Below, piece after piece: positions 21,500-32,070 of a stretch of 64,000 nt of DNA. The DNA lies in NCBI GenBank assembly GCA_941918925.1, contig OW799236.1, positions 72,940,465 through 73,004,464 of the forward strand, read 5' to 3'. How positions within the stretch are numbered: the first letter of the stretch is position 1; each line of letters opens with the position of its first letter. Under the pieces are notes generated by a model. The model had not been told where the DNA came from, ran no database searches, and saw nothing but the letters and a program-made list of their open reading frames with translations. The position numbers were made by a program, and so were the translations under genes. The stretch comes from Phyto melanocephala (Eukaryota > Arthropoda > Insecta > Diptera > Rhinophoridae).

Positions 21500-23026
21500 T
21501 ATTTATAAAGAGTTGATTTCAAATGAGGAGCTTAAAGTACAATGGTTCAGAATAGAGATTAAAGTTAAATTGCAATAAAAAAAATGTTAGATGCTATCTG
21601 TAATATTAATATTTAATTAATTTAACAAGATAAAATAATGCCATCTTTTACACACACAAATATCTTAAACAACCTTTGATGTAAGGAAAGTTCAACTTAT
21701 ACCACGTGTGCTTTCAGTCCTTAAATTTCTATAGAAATGAACTTGTACGTTCAAAAGAATGTTTATAATACCAAATAAGAAAAAGTAATTTTTTAATAAT
21801 ATTTTACTAAGAAACGCTTTAAAGGTTTTTTGTTGCATTTTGTTGTCATCATAATCAGATTTCTTGTTATCATCGTGCTCATCTTCATCCTAACTTTTGC
21901 TTTCTAATCTTTCCGGAATTTCTGCCATTCTATCGTGAGGAATTGCCTTAAACCATTCATAAACACCAAAAACAATTGAAAGTGACTTCTTAATCAATAA
22001 TGTGAAATCATTCATTCTAAATGACTCCCTAAGTACAAAATAGCTTGTCATAGATGATGTGCTTCAAAAAAATCATCCTAAATATCTTAAACAATGTTAG
22101 CTCATAAAAGATTGAATATTTTTCACCAAATATGCATGCATTTTATGCACTTATTAGAGTGGATTTCAGTTCATTAATATATTCATGTAAGCACATAATC
22201 TCCAGTGACAGGCTAATGATAAAATCATTAGAGTTTTCACTCAAACACTAGAACCCCTGCAAAATTATTTTTTTGTTTTCTTTTTGCTATGTGTATACCA
22301 CCAACAAAGAAGAAGGTTGTTGAATTTCTCGAAATTTATGGATTTGACACAGTATTTTGGAGAAGATTGTGGGACTAACTGCACGATTTTGTCAACAATT
22401 CGAACTCTTTCCTGTTTAATTGAGAGAAGTTTTCTGGCTCATACATTAGAACCTCTTAGTATGAGAGGTGCCAAAGGTCGTTCATCTAACAGTTTAACCG
22501 TTATATTTTTCGAATTCCCAGTACATCATTTCTAAGACATTTATTTATATGCTCTAGAGTAATATAGTTCTCACTTTTTTTTTTAATTTTGGTCACATTC
22601 TATCAATGAGTGCCCAGAGAGTAAATATTTCCAATTTACTTCTTGAATAGTATTTCAAATAAAATACAACCAAACTGAACAATGTTGTCGTTATAAGCTG
22701 TAATCTGAGTCACATTCTAAGGAAAAGAATCAACAAATTTCAACAGGCAAAAACTGATTTCTTGACAGTTACTTGAAGATTGGCTTTCATTTCACATATA
22801 CACATTGGCGTCTCCGGTTAATAAATTGTGGACACAAAAGTCGTATTTCGAAAGTTGAAAAGCATAATAAGCTTGAATGCATGTCAGTACAAGAGTAGAA
22901 AAACTGACTGAATTTGTTTTTGTCTAATTTTGCTACTCCAGCTTTATTCAAATGAAATTTGTTTTTCTTTCTTTGCTTTGTTTTTAACAACTTTAATAAT
23001 AAATGGTACAAAAAATCGTTATAATT
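21500..23026. other. AT-rich DNA, nothing recognised
   Basis: No gene or element end could be supported. An 83-codon open frame at 22284-22535 shows no family pattern. Confidence 0.45.
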
Positions 23027-24068
23027 TAGTTCAGAACTTGTACCTGAACCAGTATTCGATACGGGTTTCGTGACGAATATACCGGATAGATCTGAATACA
23101 ACAACGGCCTCCAACCTGCCGAGAATGCCATCCAGATATTTACTGACGGATTTAAATCACATGCTGGAACTGGATGTGGTATCTTTTTGATCCAGTTGGG
23201 TTTGGAATTGTCCCTTAGGCTACCGGATTATTGTAGCGCGATACAGGCCGAATTAATGTCTATTAAGACAGCCGCGGATCAGATTCAGTATAATGAAATA
23301 TCTGACAGGGATATTTATATATTTACTGACAGCAAGGCGGCTATTAGGTCCCTTAATAGTGTGTACAGCACATCGAAAATTGCCCAGGAATGCCGGGTGT
23401 CTCTTGAGAAGATAGCATGGGTGGTTCCAGGACATGGTGATATTGATGGTAATAATAGAGCTGATGCACTTGCAAGAGCCGGTACTACCTTAGATTTGGT
23501 TGAATCCAGTTGTGCTTTGGGTATTCCATTATCGAAGGGTAAGCAGCTAATCTCGTATCAATTCTATTTGGATGCCAAGGAAAGATGGGTGAGAGAACCC
23601 ACTTGTTTGGAAACCAGAAAGATCTGGCCTGACATGGATGTGCATAGGATGCAATATGCAGTGAATATGTCCCGAATCCACCTTAGGAACCTCATAGCGG
23701 TCATTACCGGACACTGGCCTATAGGTACACAGCGAAAAGGCTGAATATCCCTTACAACGACTTCTGCAGAACTTGCGATAACGAGGAAGAGGAGGAGACG
23801 ACTGAACATCTTCTCTGCAATTGTCCTGCGTTCGGGGACCTGAGACGCCAGATTCTAGGTCAGCGAATACTTGTAAGTAAAACTTGTCTTTCCGCAGTTG
23901 ATCTGGGAAAGATCCACACCTTCGTGAACAGGAGGAACAACGGCCAGAGAACTAAGACGAACGGGCGTTAGTGCCTACGGTATCACAGCGGGACCCTCGG
24001 AGGACCCAAGTGAGCTATGCCTTCGGGTGGCTGCCGAATCTAACCTAACCTAACCTAGTTCAGAACTT
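23027..24068 (+). mobile_element. 5'-truncated non-LTR retrotransposon (RNase H type)
   Basis: The insert (23040-24055) is flanked by a 13-bp direct duplication TAGTTCAGAACTT (23027-23039, 24056-24068), the signature of target-primed reverse transcription. It starts abruptly inside a coding region and ends in a short CTAACCTAACCTAACC tail instead of poly-A. That combination suits I/LOA-group LINEs with an RNase H domain. The whole promoter, endonuclease and reverse-transcriptase region is missing. Confidence 0.85.
23040..23971 (+). pseudogene. LINE ORF2 C-terminus: RNase H and zinc knuckle
   Basis: RNase H removes the RNA strand during retrotransposition. From about 23126 the frame reads IQIFTDGFKSHAGTG (first catalytic D), then CSAIQAELMSIKTA (E), YIFTDSKAAI (D) and PGHGDIDGNNRADALA (terminal D region). 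This is a full retroelement RNase H set. It continues to ITGHWPIG, then a frameshift near 23725-23735. In the next frame comes FCRTCDNEEEEETTEHLLC, a C-C-H-C knuckle typical of LINE C-termini, and a stop at 23971. The frameshift and missing 5' part make it a dead copy. Confidence 0.85.
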
Positions 24069-24960
24069 CACTCAGTCCATTATTATTAAGTGCTAGAATT
24101 AGTCGCCATATGTCGCTTACGGAGAGAATCCCACATTCACCTCTCCTTGAGCTTTAAGCCTCTCAAATGTAATACAAGGTAGCAATGCTTAAACTACTAC
24201 TACAATTTTATTTTTTCAAGTCTCCCCACTGTTTTCATGCATATTTAATTCAAGTGCGTTTTAAAAAAGAGTTGTAAAATGCACATTTTTTCAATCGTTT
24301 CACTTTAATTTAAAAAAAAGTTATAATTTTCAATATTCGTTCGCTTTATAATAACAACGTATGCACGGTTTATTGGCAAATAAAATTAACTTCAATGCAC
24401 TTCCGTTTTTTTTTTCTTACTTTATAGGAAAGAAGAAAAATACTGAAAATAAGATACAATACAATGACACAAACACCCATACAGACACATAAATTAAAAT
24501 AAATACATTAAAAAAAATAATAATAATGAAAAGCATTGTGTATATACATAAGTAAGCGGGTTGGCACTGTGAATAATAAACAGCCACGGAAAAAGAAGAG
24601 GGAAAAACACCCGGCAAGTGTTGAAAAAAAAAGAGCCAGCGGCAATGAGAAAACACCAGTCAGGCATAAACAGGATGTTGCCAAAAAGGATGTGGTAAAA
24701 ACACTTTCACCGCTACTCACAACAACCACATTCGAACACATACACGTGCACTACAATAGATTATTTCAAAAAATATTATTATTACGATTAAAAAATGGGA
24801 AATTGTTTCATTTAAAATATCATTAACAAAAAAAAGATAAAGGAAAATTGCTGCAAACATGCCACCAACACATTTACATACACAAAAATTCGCAAAATGT
24901 AATGCGAGGTGTTAAAATTATGATAGTGGTGAAAACATTTTTTAATTTTGTGTTTTGTAG
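24069..24960. other. Single-copy-looking DNA
   Basis: AT-rich with a less biased patch at 24560-24740 (AAGAAGAGGGAAAAACACCC and similar). That patch could be a UTR, but I see no supporting splice or start signal. No repeat end was found. Confidence 0.4.
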
Positions 24961-24984
24961 GAAGTTTTTCATTAATTGCACAGT

Positions 24985-25260
24985 TAATTAATTTTTTTCT
25001 TTAAACTAATATTTTTAATCAGGCTTGAGTTCATATTTAATATTCCTTTTATTTTTTCAAAGAATTTTTAATTGTGATGAATGAAAGAATACATCTTGAA
25101 AAATTATATTTTTACCGACACTAGCCGAGTTGAATGCATTTTCGAAACCAGCTACGATTTCATCATCAGCACTCTCTGATCGGTGGTTACATGTTGGTTG
25201 TAAATATCATCTATTTAACTCACGGGACTTAAGCTAATTGAATTCGGTAACTAATTTTAG
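24985..25260 (+). repeat. Foldback repeat family F, single arm
   Basis: Contains CACTAGCCGAGTTGAATGCA, TTTTCGAAACCAGCTACGAT and TGATCGGTGGTTACATGTTG. It matches the plus arm of the full inverted structure at 27268-27870. Its first 110 bases are matched in reverse at 48440-48560. Only one arm is present. Confidence 0.6.
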
Positions 25261-25261
25261 T

Positions 25262-25804
25262 TTTGTCCTTTTTCATATATTTTACCACAATGAGTTAGAT
25301 TGAAATTTTTAACCAAATTATTTTTCTATCAAAATAAAAAAATATTTTTAAAATTTCATTTGCATACAAAATTTTGAATAAATTTCCCTTTAAAGAAAGT
25401 ATATAATTTTGATTTTATATAAAGTGGTTTAATGAATTTTGTCTTAAATTTAGTTACATATGGAATTAGTAATTGGTGAAGGTCGGGGAAACATAGAGCA
25501 CAAAAGGTTAATGTGGCATTCTCCTCCGGTAACGATGCAATGAGAACAATTCTAGCACTTGTTTTTTAAATATCTTTCCATGTGCTCAAACAAATATTTA
25601 AAATTCCTTTCCCACATGGATTGAGTAGGTGGAACCCAAAGAAGTTCTAAGGTAAAGTCCAGATACTCGTAGTGACTTGCAAAAAAGCACCTCTTCGAAA
25701 GAAATCAAAAATTTTAACTGTCTGGGAATTGAATCATGGAATGTGGCCAAAATTTTGGAATTGCAGAAATTACCAAAAAAAAAACAATTTTTTTATGTCA
25801 AATT
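25262..25804. other. AT-rich DNA, nothing recognised
   Basis: No coding or repeat signature found between the foldback arm and the SINE. Confidence 0.4.
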
Positions 25805-25819
25805 TATGTACCTGTCAAA

Positions 25820-26025
25820 CTTGGGTGCCCCGGTGAAGTAATCAGTAGTAAGCTGGTCTGCTAGTCTAAGGTTGCGTGTTCGATTCCTGCCAAAGACTCT
25901 CAACTAGTCTGCTTCTATTTCTTTTCTTTTCTATTGTATTCTTTGTATTCAGGAATCACAAAAGAATCAATGTAATGGCCCCAGTGAGCTGCACAACAGC
26001 TAAATGTTCTATCTATCTACCTACC
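25820..26025 (+). mobile_element. tRNA-derived SINE candidate
   Basis: The head resembles a tRNA: GGTGAAGTAATCAGTAG in the A-box position and GTGTTCGATTCCTGCC, which fits the pol III B box at nearly every position, about 40 nt later. A tRNA-unrelated body follows, and a tail of CTATCTATCTACCTACC. The outer flanks TATGTACCTGTCAAA (25805-25819) and TATGTGCCTACAAAT (26026-26040) look like a diverged target duplication. It does not fold into a convincing functional tRNA, so I call it a SINE. Confidence 0.55.
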
Positions 26026-26040
26026 TATGTGCCTACAAAT

Positions 26041-27267
26041 TAGAAGAATCTTGCGACAAAATCAGGCAAAACATTTATTATAACATCAATTTAAAATATT
26101 GACTTTTTAACTCTTAAGCTCAATCAAAGAATTTCAGATATGGTGTACCGGGAACTCTAAAATGCAATAGTTACATTTTCAGAAGGATGATTCTCTTATA
26201 CAAAGATACTTAATAAATAAGTACCACGTATGGTTCACAGCAGTTTAGAATGGAAGAAATTCCGGAAACAATCGAAAGTCAGGCAAGGATAAAGATGATC
26301 CCGATGATGTTATTAAATCTGATTAAGATGATAAATTATTCCAGAGGGCAACTGTCGTCTAAAAGCTGTAAATTTTTCTGTAAAATAGTAATTATTTTGG
26401 CAAATGTGAATGTAAAGTTGCCACACCGTTTCAAATGTATTATTTAAAACAAATTTATTTTTAAAAATTTTCTGCTCTTTATGCTCCTAATAGAAGAGAT
26501 GGGAACTTATTACATTTTTATTTCTAGTTAAATTTACAAAATTTAAATAAAAAAAAAAATTAAAAACTAAATTTTCTTTTTCTCTGTATGGCAACGTTAA
26601 TTGTTAACATTAACTTCCAAAATCCCTAATTTTGTAAAAAAAAAATTATGAAAAATTATATATAAATTATATGAAGTATAATAAATATTTTATCTTTTAA
26701 AAAAATAATCCAACAGTTTTATATTAAAGAAAATTTTCAATAACTATTGCAAAGGAAGAGGGTTGAACTTAAATACTTTTTATTTTTAACTTTCCACTTA
26801 TCTCCAGTGAATGAAAAAAAACATCACCCGGAAAGGTGTAAAGTACACACGCTGCTGCAACCATGACATTAACAACGACAGCAATAACACGCGACAGGAG
26901 TCCTTTAATCACAGCAGGATAATGGCAATAACAATAATAATGATCATTATACCGAAAACAACAGTTGCAAAAACAACAACATTGACAATAACAAAAACCT
27001 TATAGATGTGATAATGACCATTATGTTATTGCTATTGCTTTTTCATTGTTATTACTGCTGGTGATAATGACGATGACGTCAATGACTATGGTAATAATAA
27101 TGTTACGTTAATGTTGTTCTTGTTGTTCATATTGGTATTGTCGGTTAAGAAAATAGAGGCAGTATATCTTGCTACATTTTATGCTCTTATTTTATTCGGG
27201 TAAATACAAAAACAATATGTTTTGCAAATTTTTAACGGTTAAAAAAATATTTAAATCAGATGTCAGT
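26041..27267. other. AT-rich DNA with a cryptically simple patch
   Basis: The patch 26850-27110 is dominated by AAC/AAT/GAT-type trinucleotides and contains one perfect TGACGTCA (CRE palindrome, about 27075). That might be regulatory but could be chance. Otherwise nothing is recognised. Confidence 0.4.
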
Positions 27268-27870
27268 GTTAAACACTTTATTGCTAAAACTACTTTAAAT
27301 TAATCAAATTATTATTTAATGTGAACTTTAATGTTTTACAGACAATATTTATTATTTATTTATGGCTCGAGTTAATTTATTTTTGATTCTTCTATACGAA
27401 GAGGTAAAATTTTCTATTTCTGATAATGAAATAATTAACAGAGAAAGTAAGTTTTATGACGACACCAGCCGAGTGGAATGCATTATCGAAACCAGCTACG
27501 TTTTTATGATCAGCACTGTTCGATCGGAAGGTTTTGTGTTGGATGTAAATATAGAAGAATATTATTGAGCGAAATTTTGATCTCACTCACTATGACAAAA
27601 AAATTTTATAGAAACGCCATGTTTGATTTAAATTTCTATATTAATAAAACTTATGAATTAAATAGATGATATTTACATCGAACACTAAATATTCCGATCA
27701 AAGAGTGTTGATGATAAAACTTACATTTCCAGTTTATTCCTTCATTATCACAAATAAAAATTTTAATCTCTTTGTATAGAAGAATTAAAAATAAATTAAC
27801 TCGAACCATAAAAGTTCACATTAAAAATTAATCCATTTAAAGAAGTTTTAACAAAAAAAAGTTAATCACT
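27268..27870. repeat. Foldback repeat family F, full inverted structure
   Basis: The left arm (27268-27590) and right arm (27655-27870) are inverted copies. For example, CGAGTTAATTTATTTTTGAT with TTCTTCTATACGAAGAG on the left pairs with CTCTTTGTATAGAAGAATTA and TAAATTAACTCGAACC on the right; AATGTGAACTTTAATG pairs with AAAGTTCACATT further out. The spacer is about 65 bp, giving a hairpin of roughly 600 nt. It has no coding capacity. Single-arm relatives at 25.0 and 48.4 kb show it is a mobile, non-autonomous family. Confidence 0.75.
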
Positions 27871-30572
27871 GAAATTTAAAAAAAAATCTGTATTGATAAC
27901 CAAAACCATGTCGATAGGTTTGGCAGACAATTTTATTTAAATTCTAGCTTTTATAAGTTCTTTAAAAAATGTTCTTTATAAAGGAACTTAAAAAAATAGT
28001 TTTGGTAGCATTTCTTCAGTTGTTTATTGATTTTGTTTTTCTTTTTATACCCGCCACCAAAAAAATGGTGGGGGTATATTCATTTTGTCATTCCGTTTGT
28101 AACACATCGAAATATCCATATTAGACCCCATAAAGTATATATATTCTGAATCAGGGTTTGATTTGATGACGATCTAGCTATGTCCGTCCGTCTGTCCGTC
28201 TGTTGAAAGCACGATAGAGGTCGCACCGAAAAAGCTAGGGGGCTCAAATTTTGCCAGAATCTTTCCTATAGACAAGGTTTGTTTTGTATTGAAAATGGGC
28301 GAAATCGGAATATTAGGAAGAGAGTTATAGCTCGTAAAGCAAGAGTAGGTCGAAAAAACCGTGTCCTGCTAACATCGAATAAAATGGAATTGTGTCCAAA
28401 CGCATTAACGTATCATCATGAAACTTCGAATATATATTTCTCGAGTCAGAGGAATATTTTTCCCCGAAAATTTTTTAAATCTATGCATTAGAAAAGGAGT
28501 TATAGATTAAAATGTACGAAAATTTATACCGCTCAGTGTATATTTGAAATTTAAAACGTAATAAAACTGACAAAACTATGTGTACGATTCTGAAATTTTG
28601 CAAACATGGCTTTTTGGTCAAAGTCTTCGTTATAACGGAAAATAAATGTGCCACGCCCACTTTTTTCTTAAAATTTTTATAAAAATATATTAGTCATATA
28701 TATTAGCATTTATTCATTGCAGACGGCATCATCTGCTGAAGGCGCCACTACATTTTGCAAACAATGAGGATGATTGATGTCTTTGCTAAATATCACGTAG
28801 AACACTAGATGACGCTAATAACATTTTTGCTAACAAACTCTTTTATATTTTGGACAAACTACAAAGAAATTTTAAAGGGGTTTGTGAAAACGAAAATGAC
28901 CGAGGTTGTTTCCAAAAATTAAATAGACTAATGATTTGTGCCCAACTAATGGTGTACCCATAGTCTTAAGGGGTTTATGATTTAAAGTATTTAAAAATAA
29001 ATGTGCCACAGGGTGATTCAAAATAGACATTCTCAGCATTTTGCTAAAATGGGAAATTTATTAGGAAGATTTTGATTTTTAAACTTCTATATCATTTTGC
29101 TTTTAAAAGATTTTCAAACGAAATAAGTTTTGTATAATTTTAAAATTTGTTAGCCATTAATTAGTACATGAAAATAAATTGTTTATAATGTTTAGAAATA
29201 ATTTTCAAAGTCAAAAGTTTCCTAAATTCCCATTTTTAATAGAGCATAACTTCTAGAGAACATAAGATAACAAAAAGAAATTAGCACTATTTAGTAGATA
29301 AAACTCTTTTCTATACCCCTATACCGCATTGTATACACAAAACGATCCGACCGTGAGCACCAGACCAATTTTTGTGATACAAGGTCAAAATTTTTTTTGC
29401 AAAATTTTAGTAGAAGTTAGTTAGTTTTTATACCCCCCACCAAAAAAATGGTATGTATATATATATTCTGAATCGGGGTTTTATTTGATGACGATCTAGC
29501 TATGTCCGTCCGTCTGTCCGTCTGTTGAAAGCACGATAGAGGTCCCACCGAAAAAGATAGAGGGCTCAAATTTTGCCAAAATATGTCTTATATATAAGGT
29601 TTGTTTGGAATTGAAAATGGACTAACTCGGAATATTAAAAAGAAAGTTATAGCTCGTAATGCAAGATTAGGTCGAAAAAAACCGTTTCCCTCCAACATCG
29701 AATAAAATGGAGTTGTGTCCACCAGCATCAACGTAGAGTCATGAAACTTTAAATGTATACTTCCTGAGTAAAAACAATATTTCTCCCCAAAAATTGTTTA
29801 AATGTATGCATTAGGAAGGGAGTTGTAGATCAAAGTGTACGAAAATTCATACCGCGCAGTGTATTTTTCAGTATATTCAAAATTTTAAACCTAATAAAAC
29901 CGCCAAAATTAGAGGTATGATGATAAAATTTGCTACGTATATCCCCCTAGGCAATGTCATTACTGTGCCAAAAAATTAAGGTGCCACGCTTACTTTTACG
30001 CCCACCTCCCATATAACGTTTAACCTAAAATTCATATAATTTCTCTATTAATAAAGATTTTGGAATAATAGAGGGCTATATTGAAATATCTAAATTGTAC
30101 TAATTAGCAAAAATAACTTTGACACGCCTGCTATAACGCCCACTTTTCACGTTATCTACCGTTAATGAAATTTAAAAGCTCATAAAACCAACAAAATTAG
30201 AGGTATGATGATAAAATTTGCTACGTATACCCTTCTAGACAATGTCATTATTATGCCGGAAAATTAAGGTGACATGCCCACTTTAAGGCCCACCTGCCAT
30301 ATAACGTTTTATCTCAAACTCGTATAATTTCTCTATCAATACAGATTTTGGAATAATAAAGGACTATATTGAAACATCTAAGTTGCATTCATTAGTAGAA
30401 ACAACTTCAACACGCCTACTTTAACGCCCACTTTAATTGAGCGACTGTATTTACGAAAACATTTTACTAGCATATCGAACTTATACAAAGAAAGTGATAC
30501 ATATTTTAGTATAAAGAGATTATTGCATAGCGATTACTGTTAGTAACAAAGAAATACATTTTGTGCTATAAA

Positions 30573-31214
30573 TTGGGTTATTTCCCGGAAATTCGACTTA
30601 TTTAATCTACCCGACTTCCCGGGATTATTTTTCGGGATCCCGGGAAATAAAAAAGGTGGCTACAAATCGAAAGGAGATGTTTATATTGTTTATATTGAAA
30701 TTGAATTCTAGTGATTTTAGTTTTGATCTTATAGCTGAAGTATCTGTATTTTTCTTTTTGTGCTCATATTTGATCTCGTATCTAGAGAATAATATTTTTT
30801 TCAATAAAAAATATTTTTACTTAATTTATATTTTAAGTTCAAGTTTCTTGATTGATTTTAATAGTTTTGAAGTGTTTCTTCTACATTATAAACTATTTTG
30901 TGCTTTTTAATAAAAAGTTTTTTATTAATTATTAATTAATACAATTCTCCCGATTATGGACGAATTTGAACGACTCGTGGTCAACATAGAGTCACCTTGT
31001 GCACAAAGTGCACGAAATGCATTTTAATTTAAACGCTCATTTTATAATAAGCCTGAATAGCTTTAACGCATAAACAATTTTATGATTTTATAAAAAGTTT
31101 TTTTATTAATTAATAACAAACTTACTTTTTATTTGTTTTGCTGCGGGATCCTGGGAAATTGAAAAATAAATCTCGCATTTACGGAAAACAAAAATATTCG
31201 GGAAAAAAACCCTA
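30573..31214 (+). mobile_element. Non-autonomous hAT-like element
   Basis: 642 bp with inverted ends TTGGGTTATTTCCCGG and, reverse-complemented from the right, TAGGGTTTTTTTCCCGA. It is flanked by a perfect 8-bp duplication GCTATAAA (30565-30572, 31215-31222), the hAT hallmark. The subterminal DNA is rich in CCCGGGA and GGGATCC motifs. The unoccupied homologous site reads GTGCTTTAAATGTACAC in the copy at 49349. The interior is AT-rich and also holds a scrap of mariner sequence (30943-31065). No transposase is encoded. Confidence 0.85.
30943..31065 (-). pseudogene. Mariner N-terminal scrap inside the hAT-like element
   Basis: On the minus strand the segment matches the mariner remnant of family A copy 2 (CAATTCTCACGATTGTGGAC, then a GAATTCGAACGATTATG-type run, GTGCACGAAATGCATTTT). 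It is diverged and out of frame. It was captured by the hAT-like element before or after insertion. Confidence 0.6.
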
Positions 31215-31299
31215 GCTATAAAAGAACGGAAAATTGGTGGTGGGTATAAAAGATTCGGCACAGCCGAATATAATGCTCTTACTTGTTTATTTTCAATTA

Positions 31300-31645
31300 G
31301 TAGATCGGCCAATTTAACGATCTCAGACTTTTTTCTTTGGGGCTACTTAAAGTTGCGGTTTTATGCCAACAAGCCCCAAGAATAATATTCGAGAGAAATG
31401 CAAGCATTTATCACCAGAAATATTGAGTAAAGTTTTGCAAAATGCAATTTAACGGACGCAAATGTCTATCAACACTGGCGACAGCCACTTGGCTGATATC
31501 ATATTTTACAATTAACAGAAAAAGTTGTACTGCTCCAAGTAAGATTTCCATCACTCAAAATACTTTTTTTTATTTAGTAAATAAGTTTTTCAAAAATAAA
31601 ATAAGATGATTGAATTTGCGCCACCTTGTAGTGGAGGTGTTTGTT
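31300..31645 (+). pseudogene. Mariner transposase 3' remnant
   Basis: The third catalytic region is legible across frames (SQTFFFGAT / DFFLWGYLKLRFYANKPQ-like, then NIREKCKHLSPEILSKVLQN). The tail runs to TGATTGAATTTGCGCCACC, which looks like a mariner terminal repeat. There is no intact frame and no N-terminal half. Confidence 0.65.
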
Positions 31646-31734
31646 TTAACTAAAGGGTTAATTAGCTAGATTCATTTTTTTTTAATTATTTTAATTTTTT
31701 CTTTGTGCAATTAGCAACTCTGAAAATTGACAGC

Positions 31735-32070
31735 TGTCAAATATGTTTATTACGTTTATTAAAACTGCAGTACAACACGAAAAAAACTCGTTCTTAAAAC
31801 TTATTATAATAATTTGGAAAGTTATGCTGGCATCGCTTGTTAACTTCGAAAAATTTTCAGTTAAGAAAGTGCAATCAAATAATGGTCCAAAAATTTTAAG
31901 AAACTGGGTTGGTTGGGCAGTTAGACTCATGTGCTTCAAGACACAGGTCAGAAACCTAAAAACATTGCTGTTGTAAACGAGAATGTCACCGCAAATTCGA
32001 AAACATCAATTCGTCATCTTTTCACGAAGCACTACGCAGCAAATTTTGATAATATACCTCCACCTCTATG
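31735..32070 (+). pseudogene. Possible mariner N-terminal remnant
   Basis: Across two frames I read NNGPKI, then TGQKPKNIAVVNENVTANSK and TSIRHLFTKHYAANF. This resembles the linker and second helix-turn-helix of insect mariners (pattern ENIAAV-S-R). The match is loose, and the element is degenerate if real. Confidence 0.35.

Larger units (their letters stand above)
28042..31287 (+). mobile_element. Helentron-associated element, family A copy 4 (two-headed, lacks mariner)
   Basis: Two heads at 28042 and about 29425 (TTTTTATACCCCCCACC) and one tail (hairpin TTCGGCACAGCCGAA, CTTACTTGTT). Between the heads is the CCACAGGGTGATTCAAAA block. At 30484-30485 the sequence runs TTATACAAAGAAAG without interruption, exactly where four sister copies carry a mariner between two TAs. 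This is therefore the pre-insertion form. A hAT-like element is inserted near the 3' end (30573-31214). Confidence 0.82.

Noticed and set aside
22284..22535. 83-codon open frame possibly a gene fragment
   Set aside because: No recognisable domain, no splice context, and length within chance for this composition.
25822..25905. Functional tRNA gene
   Set aside because: The B-box is good, but the sequence does not give a convincing cloverleaf with a normal anticodon arm and acceptor stem, and it has a SINE-like body and tail.
27362..27568. Open frames within the 27.4-kb region
   Set aside because: They coincide with the arms of the foldback repeat; the same DNA gives unrelated frames in single-arm copies.
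30656..30910. 84-codon open frame rich in F, I, L and Y
   Set aside because: Lies wholly inside the non-autonomous hAT-like element and reflects AT-rich sequence; the apparent membrane-like character is an artefact of TTT/ATT codons.
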